Made by a program: the position numbers and the translations under genes
The notes under the pieces: model-generated
Seen by the model: only the letters and a program-made list of their open reading frames with translations
Database searches by the model: none
What the model was told of the DNA's origin: nothing
Assembly (NCBI RefSeq): GCF_901709675.1
Contig: NC_051090.1
Location: 264,342 to 328,341, forward strand
Direction: 5' to 3'
From: Syngnathus acus
Lineage: Eukaryota > Chordata > Actinopteri > Syngnathiformes > Syngnathidae
DNA: 64,000 nt
Shown here: positions 44,701-59,240 of the stretch, one piece after another
Layout: every line of letters starts with the position of its first letter
Numbering within the stretch: the first letter of the stretch is position 1

Positions 44701-47496
44701 TGTACTACTCGGGCGTAGACCCGGTCAAAGACACCAACTCGGGACTGGTCGGACCCATGCTCGTCTGCCGCCCTAATTCTCTGAAGAAGGGGATTCAGGT
44801 CAGAGAAAGCGCAAGATGTTGACAATGCGTCACATTTGCGCAGCAAAGATGGAAAACGTCATAAATGTGGTCACTAAGGATTTTGATTGAATGGCCGTTT
44901 TTTTTCTTCTTTTAATGGCCTGCAACATCTTTCCACTTTGTCCGCCTTACAGAAGAACTATAAGAAAGAGTTTCACTTGCTGGCCACAGTGTTTGATGAA
45001 AACCTGAGCTGGTATCTGGACGATACAATACGTGCCTTCGCCACAGCTCCGGCCACTGTTAACAAGGACGATGAAGGCTTTATTGAGAGCAACAAGATGC
45101 ATTGTAGGCATCGTAGACCTTTATACTCAACTACTGTACTTCAACTGATTCTTTTCGCATCTTTGGAACTTTTGTGGAATCGTGTCTCTCTCTCACAGCC
45201 ATCAACGGCTATGTGTACGGGAGCCTCCGAGGCCTGACCATGTGTAAGGGGGACAAAGTCACGTGGCACCTGTCGGGACTGGGTTCCGAAACGGATATCA
45301 ACAGTCTTTACTTTGAGGGAAACCGTTTCATCTTTCGGCAGAACAGATTGGACGCAATTTCTGTCTTTCCGCACATCTCGCGCACCGTCACCATGGAGCC
45401 GGACAGTATGGGTGAGTGCTCGTGTCAGCGTCGGACCAAGATTAGCTGTCAGCACACCAAATAATCAAGCCTATTCATTTACTTCATGACAATTTGTAAA
45501 AATGATCTGGCTTTCTTCGTGTGTGTGTGTGTGTGTGTTTTCAGGTCAATTTGAAGTGGCGTCACCCACCATCGCGCACTACCGTGGAGGAATGAGAGCC
45601 AACTACACGGTGGAGAAATGCAACTTTTTGCAGCGCCAGGGTGAGACCATGTACCACTTTAAAACCTACTACATCGCTGCCATGGAGATGGACTGGGATT
45701 ACTCTCCAAATCGTACTTGGGAGGCTGAAATGTTTCACGGTCAGCAAAGGTAATTTGTCAAAAGTTATTTCTAATTCAAATACGATTTCAAAGTGGCACA
45801 AATGAAACGTGCCTCTTCTCTTCTTCTGCAGTCCAGCTTCCGTCTTCCTTGACCAAGCGGGCGGCTTTATCGGCTCACGCTACAAGAAGGTGGTTTATCG
45901 ACAGTTCACAAACGACAAGTTCAACAAGCAGGTGGAAAGAGGTGCCGACATGGAACATCTGGGCATTATGGGTAGGCTCTTGTTTGACATGCTGTTATGG
46001 TACGCTTGTCTCCATTCTGGTTACTAAATCATCTGGTATTGCTCTCTTAGGTCCAATGATCCATGCTGGCGTGGGAGACAAAGTCAAGGTGGTTTTTAAG
46101 AACATGGCATCCAGACCGTATTCCATCCACGCCCATGGAGTCAAGACAGAGAGCCCCAACGTTTACCGCACCAATCCCGGTAAGTGAGCAAAGTGCACAA
46201 GGCATTGATTTGGCTACCTTCGGTGACTTGAAATGATGGATTCATCCGATTGTTTGGACTAAATCAATGTCACAAGTACATAGTTCACAGCCAATGTTGG
46301 TGAGTTGCTGTGCGTGCGTGACAGGTGAGACTCACACCTACGAGTGGTACGTTACAAAGAATACAGGACCGACCACGGAGCAAGAAGAGTGCTCTGTGTC
46401 AGCATACTACTCCACAGTGGACATTGCCAAGGTGTGCTCATCACGCCACACATGCAATGGTTCTTGCTCTGACATTTGACCTCCCTGTCTGCCAGGACCT
46501 GTACAGCGGTCTCATCGGTCCTCTGGTCATCTGTCGACGGAGTTGGGCCAGGTAAGCCTTTTGGCATACGGACGCTTCGTAATGAGCTCTTTTGCGTGAT
46601 GGCAATGATTTACAAAGACTCAAGTGGCGCTTGTGTAATGTAACATCGTCATCACACTGTTTGCTTCAAGGACTTTGGGCCTGAAGAAAGAAATCGAAGA
46701 GTTTGCATTGCTGATGCTGGTATTTGATGAGAACGAGAGCTGGTATTTGGATGAAAACATCAGGGCGTACATCAGGAGCCCTGGAGCAAATTTGAAGGAT
46801 GCCCAAGACTTTATCGAGAGCAACAAGATGCACGGTCAGGAAAGCCCATCGAGCGCACTGCACTGGAATTGAATTGCAAAGCGTTCCTTTTGTTTTTTTC
46901 TGTGTCGTCTCAGCTATCAATGGCTTTGTATACGCCAACCTTAAGGGCTTGAACATGGAGGTCGGAGATAAGGTCTACTGGTACCTGATGGGCATGGGCA
47001 CTGAGGTGGACATGCACGGTGTTCACTGGCATGGGCACAGCGTGGAATATAAGGTATGGACAAATTGCATTGGCAGATGGGAACGATACTAATATGGCAA
47101 CAAAAAAAAAACAACAACCCACAGCTGGGTGGAGGCCCGCACACCACTGATGTCTTTCAACTTTTTCCAGCCACCTTTCAGGTAAAGCACTTCGTTAGCT
47201 GCAGCCTCAATCTTACCGTCTGTCGCTAGGGCACTTTTGGATCAAATTCCCTCTAACCTACACATACGTCCCTTTATTGTGTGTGTTGATTGTAGACAGT
47301 AAAAATGCGGCCCGAGTATCCTGGAACATGGCTGCTTCACTGTCATGTTACTGACCATATTAAAGCTGGCACAATCGCGATGTATACTGTCAGAGAAAAA
47401 GGTGAGTGGCACACCGTGGCAATCTGGATATTGCATATGTGCTAATACGTCACTTCTTTTGTGGTTGCAGTGAACAAGAGGGGATTCACTGGTTAA
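41749..47496 (+). CDS. cp: Ceruloplasmin (multicopper ferroxidase), 22 exons
   Basis: Exons start at 41749, 42200, 42516, 42985, 43243, 43410, 43769, 43992, 44244, 44584, 44953, 45199, 45545, 45832, 46051, 46325, 46496, 46671, 46914, 47125, 47296 and 47471, all with AG/GT borders. A signal peptide ([18 protein letters not shown]) precedes six cupredoxin domains in three pairs. Trinuclear ligands are visible: RPYSIHPHG and YHSHV in domain 1, [13 protein letters not shown] and LLHCHVTDH in domain 6. It ends [12 protein letters not shown] with no membrane anchor, so it is the secreted plasma form, not hephaestin. The enzyme oxidises Fe(II) for loading onto transferrin. Odd points: the type 1 copper site of domain 4 has lost its Cys and one His, and the axial positions of domains 2 and 6 are altered. 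Exon 4 lacks one base after SGLKR. The TM4SF neighbours support CP. Confidence 0.93.
43655..43738. repeat. (ACCTG)n/(ACCTC)n pentanucleotide repeat in cp intron 6
   Basis: ACCTG units change to ACCTC units partway along. The array ends about 30 bp before exon 7. Confidence 0.9.
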
Positions 47497-48111
47497 AATG
47501 TGGAAGGCAAAAATAAGAGCACATCTCCAAATATATTCTATTCAAGTATCAACAGTGTGTCTGTCTGTCGATTCAAATGCTTTTTCCCTGTACTTCATGA
47601 ATGCAATAGAGGTTGATAGATTTGCTCTTAAAAACCAAACTTGAACCTTTTAACATTTTTTTCTTCAAATTATTCAACCATTTCTTTCATTTCCCTTCTT
47701 ACTTTGTATCGAAAATAATTAGCATTTCATGTATTTATTTCGGGGGTTTTTATGAAGATGTGAAAACGATTTCCTTTAACATGCATGGTCATTTCCTTCG
47801 TGCTGAGGTAATCGCCTCGCACATCTGGCCATGAGCCTTTTCTGGACTGCGCAGCAAAGACATCATTTGATATGAAAGTTGAGCTAAAGTATGAATCAGC
47901 GTTACCAGAGGTTGAAAGATAGAGCTTTATAAAAAAAAAACAGTGTACACAACACCTCCATTCGGGTAAATTTTGGGTGTGAAAAACATCTAATTGGCAC
48001 GCTATTCCTCCTGCACTTAAATAGAACGAGTCTGATCCATCAAAAGCACCACACATCAAAAATAATGACTGGAGGAGGGGGTGGATCACCCTAACCCTAA
48101 CCCAAGACGGA
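47497..48111. other. cp 3' UTR / ncbp2 3' UTR spacer (tail to tail)
   Basis: Convergent 3' ends. There is no coding sequence. A short telomere-like CCCTAACCCTAACCC lies at about 48089-48103, just past the ncbp2 stop. Confidence 0.6.
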
Positions 48112-49374
48112 TTATTGCGGCCCTCTTTGCTGCTGAGCCAACTTTCCATAACCGCCTCTGGCTGGGTCGTAGTCCTGCCTGTACTCATCCCTCACCTGCA
48201 CAAAAGAGCCACAAAGGATCAGTGAAATAGTTGAGAGAATAACATGAAGAAAGGGAATATGAAGCAAGCCTTTTTGTCCAGTGTCACTTGCAACCAAAGA
48301 GCTTGTTTTATTTGGTCACTTTGCCTGGCAATGGTACTCAGAGGAGCTTACCTGTCCTCCAGACTTGCCACGACCATATTGTCTTCCCTCCTTAAAGCCG
48401 GTGTCCCAGTCCGTCCTGATCATGCGGTCATCCAGACGTGTGCCATTTATAAAGCGCATAGCATTTTCCGCATCTGCCCTCGTATAGTATCTACACCAGC
48501 TGGGGTTAAGTTCCGTTTGAGGCATTATGCGTGCACGCATGACGGAACGGTAGTACTTCATTTGCGAGGTTCAAGCAAACATGGTGAAAAGGATACTCGA
48601 CAAAGCAGAAGCCACAGGCCGTCTTCTTGACTTTGTCCAGACCAATGATGATGCGCTTGACGTCCCCACTTTTAGAAAAGAGCTCGTGAACCTGCTCAGA
48701 AGAGGGAGGGAGGGGTTGCAAAAGATTGTGGAAAGATGCAACACAAAGCATTGAGAGCAGATGACTCATTTCTAGACCGTTTCTTACCTGCTCCTCTGTG
48801 GTGTAGAAGGAGAGGTTGCCCACGTAGAGCGTGTGGCTTGCTTTCAGCAGTTTCTCTTGTATATGACACTTACCCTGGAAACACCACAAAGTATTGCCAT
48901 CGTGGTTATTTTGGTCGTGGTTGCCAACTCAGCACCTCGGTTCGTTATGTCTTTATTCCTTCGCGTCATAGGCTCAAATCGCGAGTGTTCTGTACCTTTT
49001 GGTTTCCCTTCGTGGAATCTCCTCCCTCTGTCGCCTTGTTTGGATTGGATCATTTGCATGCATTGACGTCTACGTTAACGCATCTTTGACCGCCTCAAAA
49101 GTGTTGCAATTTAGCAGCAAGACCGTATCACATTATTGATAGATTTGGGGGGGAAAGCTGTCCCCCCACCGGGATCAGCGATCGCCAAACAACAGACACA
49201 CGGGACCGCAGAGTGCACAGATTGCTTGGACGGGCGGCACGCTCATTTGGATTCCAAAATGTATCGTTTTGTCACAGCACATTCAGCATTGTGTCTTACC
49301 TTAAAATGCTGGTCTCTGTATGAGCCTATATCGGTGTAAGAATCGCTATTTAAAGCATTCAATTTCACAGACAT
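48112..49374 (-). CDS. ncbp2: Nuclear cap-binding protein subunit 2 (CBP20)
   Basis: Exons on the minus strand: 49374-49300, 48874-48788, 48691-48597, 48490-48352, 48195-48112. Phases all agree, giving 159 residues (human 156). The start [16 protein letters not shown] is followed by YRDQHFK. The RRM domain shows RNP2 [14 protein letters not shown] and RNP1 [18 protein letters not shown]. The C-terminus has [16 protein letters not shown] and [19 protein letters not shown], the Arg/Gly-rich tail that folds around the m7G cap. CBP20 works with NCBP1 in splicing, 3' processing and nuclear export of RNA polymerase II transcripts. There is no frame break. Intron 3 is U12-type. Its neighbours ncbp2as2, meltf and dlg1 match human 3q29. 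Confidence 0.96.
48491..48596 (-). other. U12-type (minor spliceosome) intron of ncbp2
   Basis: A 106-nt intron read on the minus strand. The donor is GTATCCTTTT, the U12 5' consensus. A branch-like ACTTAAC lies about 14 nt before the terminal AG, and no long polypyrimidine tract is present. Splicing here joins GTC GA to A TAC TAT and yields the conserved [11 protein letters not shown]. No major-type donor in reach gives the correct protein. Confidence 0.88.
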
Positions 49375-50253
49375 GGTGGAGAAGCAGACTGACTACATAC
49401 GAACTGCTCCTTCTTTGTTGGCGTCGCACGACAACTACGTAGGCTTTCTTCTTCTAATGCGGATTGCAAGCAGCGTCCAGGTGCATAGCGCCGTCTACTG
49501 TACAAGAGTGTGAAGCGCTCATACCTTCACGGTTTCGCTTGGATGGATTGGATAGATTGCCACTTTATTGATCCCCGGAGGGAAATTCGCCTACTTTTTT
49601 CTTTCTAAGAGCAACGAAGCAGAAGGATATGTGTTTTTTTCTTTTGAAATGTGTTGTTTTCTTATCAACTGTCAGAAGCTAGTAGTGGTCGACCAGTCTG
49701 TCAACTAGCACACGTGACAAGAGTTGCTTGAAAAACTATACAGTACGTTACAGTAAATAGTTGTTTTTCCAGAGGTATTTTTTATTTGATCAGTTTACAG
49801 TCATCAAAAGCGATGTTGCCCATCCTCATAGTAGGTGAGATTGTAGCTAAAGTAATCAAAAGCTATGTTGCCTATTCTCATAGTAGGTGAGATTGCCTGC
49901 CAAACTTAAAAATAAGAAAGCAGACATATTCCTGCTCATGTGTTCTTAATTGGAATGCTGCAGTTTTTTTTTTTTTTTTTTTTAAAATTGTGGATCAGTT
50001 CTTATTTGAGCAATCTTGAGCACATGAGGCATTGCTCTGCTGCTGGAAGAGTCCCATCCCACAATTTGACACATGGTCTTCTTCACTGCTGTCAGATGTG
50101 CTCTTTAATCACAGGGAGCAGCATCTCCTAGAAATAGAAAGAACAAATATTCGGAACAATCTCACGTTTTCATTGGATCTGCACGCAAGCTACAAAAAGT
50201 CGAGCTCCGATAACTTACGAAGCGCTCTGAGCGAGCGAGGGAGTAGTCTTTCA
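49375..50253. other. ncbp2 upstream / fkbp2-like downstream region
   Basis: No coding exon. Holds a retroelement tail at 49543-49597, an imperfect 52-bp tandem duplication (49803-49895) and an 18-T run near 49965. Confidence 0.6.
49543..49597 (-). mobile_element. 3' tail of a non-LTR retroelement, second family
   Basis: Reads CGAATTTCCCTCCGGGGATC then AATAAAGTGGCAATCTATCC on the minus strand. This sequence is common in fish genomes as a LINE or SINE end. Only the tail remains. Confidence 0.65.
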
Positions 50254-50670
50254 TCAAAGGTCGGATCTCCTCTCGATGCTGAGCAGCTCCACCTCAAAGA
50301 TCAGAGTGGCTCCACCGGGGATCTTGGGCGGCGCTCCCCGGTCTCCGTAGCCCAGCTCGGCGGGAATGACCAATTTCCTCTTTTCGCCCTCGCACATGCC
50401 GAGCAGGCCCTGGTCCCAACCTTTAATCACTTGGCCGCTTCCCAGCGTGAAGGTGAAGGGTCGATCGCGGGGAATACTGCTGTCAAACTCGGTGCCGTCC
50501 TCCAGCTTGCCCGTGTAGTGCATGTTCAGAACGTCCCCATTGCGGGACTTCATGTGGCAGTTGTCCACTCGCTTTTTGACGCCGATCTGCAGCTTTTTCT
50601 TCTCGGAGCCGCAGACCAGCATCGGGCCGAGCGAAAGCGCCGTCAACGTTAACAGTAGAAAGGCCCGCAT
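50254..50670 (-). CDS. fkbp2: FKBP2-like ER peptidyl-prolyl isomerase, intronless
   Basis: One open frame of 138 residues with no intron. It has a signal peptide ([21 protein letters not shown]), the [15 protein letters not shown] linker of FKBP2, then a complete FKBP domain: [55 protein letters not shown] and [12 protein letters not shown]. It ends ERRSDL, close to the RTEL retention signal of human FKBP2. The active-site Tyr, Asp and Trp positions are present. It catalyses cis-trans proline isomerisation in the endoplasmic reticulum and binds FK506. Mammalian FKBP2 has several introns, so this may be a retrocopy that kept its reading frame. No poly(A) tract is evident at its 3' side. The start is the Met that opens the signal peptide. 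Confidence 0.93.
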   Translation of the reverse strand: MRAFLLLTLTALSLGPMLVCGSEKKKLQIGVKKRVDNCHMKSRNGDVLNMHYTGKLEDGTEFDSSIPRDRPFTFTLGSGQVIKGWDQGLLGMCEGEKRKLVIPAELGYGDRGAPPKIPGGATLIFEVELLSIERRSDL

Positions 50671-50702
50671 GACTGAAGTCGTCTCGCTTTTCGAGCCTAC
50701 AG

Positions 50703-50740
50703 ATGGATGGATGCCTGCCTGCCTGCCTGCCTGCCTGGCT
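50703..50740. repeat. (TGCC)n microsatellite in the fkbp2-like 5' leader
   Basis: TGCC units about 35 bp upstream of the start codon. Confidence 0.85.
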
Positions 50741-50785
50741 GCCTCCACACTTCTGTCAGCCTAATATGAGCTGTGTGAAGAAGGA

Positions 50786-50795
50786 AGCGGAAGTA
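50786..50795. promoter_or_regulatory. ETS/GABPA-type site
   Basis: AGCGGAAGTA matches the GGAAGT core of ETS factors, in the 0.6-kb interval between the divergent fkbp2-like and ncbp2as2 starts. Confidence 0.45.
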
Positions 50796-51083
50796 GCAAT
50801 GTGTTCAAATGAGTTCTGCCGTTTGAAACAGCGCCACCTTTTGATTAGGAGTTGATATAGCACTACTGTTATTATACAGCACAACGGTTATTTTTCACGT
50901 CATGGTCCATGGCTCACATTTAACTTCACATTTACGTCTCACAGCACACCATGACCTGTGTTGAAGTGAACACAAAGCAAAGCTGGCCTTCACAAGCAAT
51001 GATGTTTGCGCCATTGACCAATAGGTGGCGCTAATGTCGCACTGCCCTTTACAAACTTCCGTTAGCACAATAAAAGAAGAAAA

Positions 51084-51093
51084 ACCGGAAGTA
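51084..51093. promoter_or_regulatory. ETS/GABPA-type site
   Basis: ACCGGAAGTA is a full ETS consensus about 220 bp before the ncbp2as2 start. With the site at 50786-50795 and no TATA box, this suggests a bidirectional housekeeping promoter. Confidence 0.5.
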
Positions 51094-51305
51094 AATACCA
51101 GGCTCGGGATTCTCGCCCTCGTTCGACACCTTGATCAAGTAAGTCACCTTCGCTCTGGGGATTGAAACGACAGATTGAAAGAACAGCACGATCGCCGTAC
51201 CGTACATCGCCTCAGTTGAATATTGTTACCATTTCAGGGCTTGCCAAGTTACACTTTTCCTCCAAACTCGAGGGCGCACGGGTGGAAGGCAGCACGGAGA
51301 CCAAA

Positions 51306-51611
51306 ATGCTTTCTCGAATGCTGCTTTCGCTGCTCAACAATCTCCATGTCGTCGAGAAGCTGGCAGAGTCTCGTCCTATCCGTAGGGCTGCGCAGATCAC
51401 AGTTTACGCCCTTACCAAAGCTCAGCTAGTCGGCCGGGACGCCTCCCAGCGGGTCTTGAGGTCCCAGACGCTGCGGCAGGTCCGAGAGGAGGCTGGTCGA
51501 GTTCCCGGTGGCGTGGAGGACGTCGGCAGACGACTCAAGAGAGTCCGAGAGACGTTCGTCAATGAAGTCAAGGATGGGTGGAAAGATGGATCCCGTCAGG
51601 TTAAAAAGTAA
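51306..51611 (+). CDS. ncbp2as2: NCBP2AS2-like small protein
   Basis: A 101-residue protein starting MLSRMLLSLLNNLHVVEKLA and continuing ESRPIRRAAQITVYALTKAQ. The block ESRPIRRAAQ is diagnostic of NCBP2AS2, a small vertebrate protein once annotated as an antisense transcript of NCBP2. Human NCBP2AS2 has been linked to mitochondria and hypoxia-related signalling; its molecular role is unsettled. The C-terminal half is Arg-rich and helical (ending DGWKDGSRQVKK). The start was chosen because the homology begins there; the frame is open further upstream. It faces away from the fkbp2-like gene. In mammals the divergent partner is NCBP2 itself. Confidence 0.88.
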   Translation: MLSRMLLSLLNNLHVVEKLAESRPIRRAAQITVYALTKAQLVGRDASQRVLRSQTLRQVREEAGRVPGGVEDVGRRLKRVRETFVNEVKDGWKDGSRQVKK

Positions 51612-53498
51612 TCCCTCACCCTGGATGCTGAACGCTGCAGTCTGTCTGAATGACATCATCAAATGAGATCAGCACTACTGACGTTTGATTCAAGCGTGGC
51701 TTCTGCTGGCTCCACTTGGACGTGCTCAAGTCCTTTCAAAAGGAACGAAGCAGGCCCAGCCAGCCCTTAGGTGGCACCCTCAGTGTAGTCTATACGCTCG
51801 CTCGCTCGCTCACTCGCTCAGTCACTAGAAAGCAAATAGCTCTCCAAGGTTCTGAAGTCTGATTGCTGTATCCACTACCTCATTAAAAAAGGTGGTCTCC
51901 ATTTTTTTAAGTGGGCTCATTTGGAGACTCCTAACCTAAGTGGTTGTTGATGTGCTCTTTAACAACTACAATATAAAGGGGTGGTAAAGTGAATCAGGGC
52001 ACACGCAATTCGTAAATCACGTCGACTATTTTAATGTTAATCCCAGGTTACTATCACATTCTGACAAATAATTTTACGTAACGTCACCGCTGTCTTTGTC
52101 TTGTTTCTCTGTTCATTTCCCCCCCTACCCTGGGCACCAGGCATTTTTGACATCTTGCGTTGATTTCTGTTCATATTTAGGTTTGTACATGTGTGACAAT
52201 GACAATAAAGATCTATTCTATTCTATGTATTTATAAATTTGAGTCAAAAAAAGACAATGAATCATTAAATGTGGAGATTAAGGAAATGTGCAAAGTGTTC
52301 ATTTCAGAGAAAGCCAATCCCTTTTAAGCAGGTATAAGTGTGCGTGCGTGCGTGCGTGCGTGCGGTACAGATTCTAAAAGCAGCCCCGTTTCCGCTTCTC
52401 GCTCAAAGTCAGTTGGGGACAAGCTCCAGCTTGACCCAAATGAGCACAACCAGCATAGAAGCTGGAGGGTCAATTTTACCAGTAGGTTTAAGAGGGCTTG
52501 CACGCTGAATGTTTCCATCCAATGCATGCAAGAGCAAGCAATGACCTATTTTGCACCCACATTGATGTGCCACAAAGTCGTTTGGCTGGATGAGTTTTTT
52601 TTTTTTTCTCCTTCTCTTTACAGATGCAATAGTGAACCATCCAGGAAGCCCTATCTCAGATGGAAGGAACAGTTTGCCCGTAATTAACAGATGGAGTGAT
52701 GACTTGTAACCCATGACTGTGTTCCAATCTGTTTTACAGTACATATCTTCCAATCGCTCTCTTAAATCTTTATTGCACAGCTCAGGACGTGAATCAAAGT
52801 TCACTAGGACTGCATGCATCAAATACAGTATGTACGTGACACACAAATGTCTTTTGATGCTTGAGAATTTATTTGAACAAGAGAGAGAACACATCTAATA
52901 CAATAGCTTTTTTTTTAATACCTGTGCAGACTCACTGGCCTGGCAACTAAATATTAGTCAAGGATTGATCATTTCACACTGAAATAAAATCTCTGTCCAG
53001 AGGAAGAATGCACTCATTTCAGATCATACGAGTCAGTACATATTCACTGATATGGCATCTGAACATCATATAAAAAATAAATCTCTGCTTATAAGAAAGT
53101 ACACATCAATAATGCTTAAACTGGGGGGGGGACCATTAACAACAAGAGCTACAACTTGAGCTATTCACCAAAGAGAAAAGCCACAAAGGGCCGGTTTCCA
53201 TTTATATGGAGGGGGTGCTGTTATTTTGATCAGGACTACTTTTCTGCGGCTGATTAGTGATGGCAAGAAAGAAAGCGTGCGTCCCTGAAGCGCCTTGAGA
53301 AAAAGAGGTTGGAATGTAACAGGTGACAGCATATGCTCTGATATGGCAGCTCACCTTCTGTGAACAATTTTCTTTCGCAAGTGACAAATCTTTTTCAAAG
53401 TTGACAACGGTGGGATCCTTCTACTAGAACCAGTGATCAGCAAAAGAGAACAGTGCGAGGGAAGGGAGTGGGACAAGTTGCGTTGCGTAGCATGCCTT
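51612..53498. other. Spacer between ncbp2as2 and meltf 3' end
   Basis: No supported exon. Includes a retroelement tail (52130-52226), (GCGT)n at about 52342-52363, and on its right side the meltf 3' UTR (minus-strand AATAAA near 52868). Confidence 0.6.
52130..52226 (+). mobile_element. 3' tail of a non-LTR retroelement (copy 2)
   Basis: Ends GTACATGTGTGACAATGAC, AATAAAG and ATCTATTCTATTC. Same family as 31960-32030 and 56110-56287. Confidence 0.72.
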
Positions 53499-57832
<4,334 letters not shown>

Positions 57833-58240
57833 CGTGTACTTCTTCCTCTCAGTGTGCCTTCTCTTGCTGACTCGTCAGTCCCAAGTGCAGGTTTTATCTC
57901 CGTGACCCGGGTCAAAGTTCTGTGAGGGTGTTCAGAATGAGATTGCACACTTGACTGCCTTTTACCATCAGGATACATCATGGCTCACTAGGTCCCTTTT
58001 ATTCCCGCTGTGTGACGGTAGCAGACTAACTAGGCAAACACGTCAAATATTCTCACCTCGCTACCCGTGATCCTACGAGAGAAGCGTACAAAAAGAAAAT
58101 ATGGATGGATGGAGGGATTCCGATGGACGTTTCAATACAAGCCGGTGAATATAGTATATGGAAAGTTCCCCTGCGTAAAATGTTACTTTTCCTGTCCGCT
58201 ACGAATCAGAGGACTCTGTGCCACCTCACACGTGTCACAG

Positions 58241-58275
<35 letters not shown>

Positions 58276-58929
58276 TAGCCAACATAGCCTAGCTGCAGCC
58301 CAGAGTGTGAACACAGAAGTCTTTCACACTCCACTCCTCACCTCACCTCTGTGGCAGTGGGGCTTTTCCACTATGGATACAAAACATGCAACTGTGACTG
58401 CTGGACTTAAGAGTGACTCTCTCTTTCTGGGAGCGTGGAGCAGAACAGCACTGACACTGTTTTTTTCTGCTTTCTACTTTTTGTTTTCATTTGGAGTGAG
58501 TTACATGAGCTTCTCTTAACCAGAATTACTTACTCATCAGCACACAAGGATGCGTGAGAAAAATGCCGCATCAGATATACGCATACGTCTGTTCTTTATT
58601 GAGCCGGTGCATTTCCAAATCAGATACGTATGTATTGCTGAATTTGCTGTCTACCGTTTGGATGTGGCCTTTTGAAGTGTCTTACTTCAGTAGAGGCTGA
58701 AAGGGTGGCTCAAGTCATTATTTACACCTTTGATGTCATAAAACGCATTCTTATGTAATATTGTTATTTTACATACTATACAAAGGAGCAATGCAGCCAT
58801 TTGAATAGTCAGTAGTCTGTGTAGATTCCTAAAATGCACAGCCATTTCAACTTCATGAGGTGCCAGTAATGTTTCACATGTGTCACATTTATGGCGCCGT
58901 GACATGGCAAGAATGACAAAAATAGGACT

Positions 58930-59240
58930 CACATCATGGCATCGAGTTGGAAGGGAGGACAAGGGGAACAAGCAAACAGAACCGGCAAACTAACATAACG
59001 CAACGGCCTACAAATATCAACGGAACTGACTGACTGACTGACAGACAGACCGGGTTGCAAACAAAAACCAAACTAACAGACATGAGACAGGAAACGAGCG
59101 ACAGCAATAACCCGACCGGGAGGAGTGACACGCGACACGATTTAATACACCGCAGCTAACGAGAGGCAGGTGAGAGTGATCACACCGATCATGGCACACA
59201 GGAGGGGAGGGATGAGGGAGGGGAGAGGGATAGGAGAGTA
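58930..59240. mobile_element. Dispersed repeat, copy B
   Basis: Shares with 41130-41490 the ordered motifs ACCGGCAAACTAACATAA, GACATGAGACAGGAAACGAG, CCGACCGGGAG, and ACGAGAGGCAGGTGA. Two diverged copies 18 kb apart in the same orientation. Confidence 0.6.

Noticed and set aside
41749-47496. Hephaestin or hephaestin-like gene
   Set aside because: No membrane helix follows domain 6; the protein ends a few residues after the last cupredoxin, and the TM4SF neighbours match CP.
48089-48103. Interstitial telomere (CCCTAA)n
   Set aside because: Only about two and a half units; expected by chance or from microsatellite growth, not evidence of a fusion.
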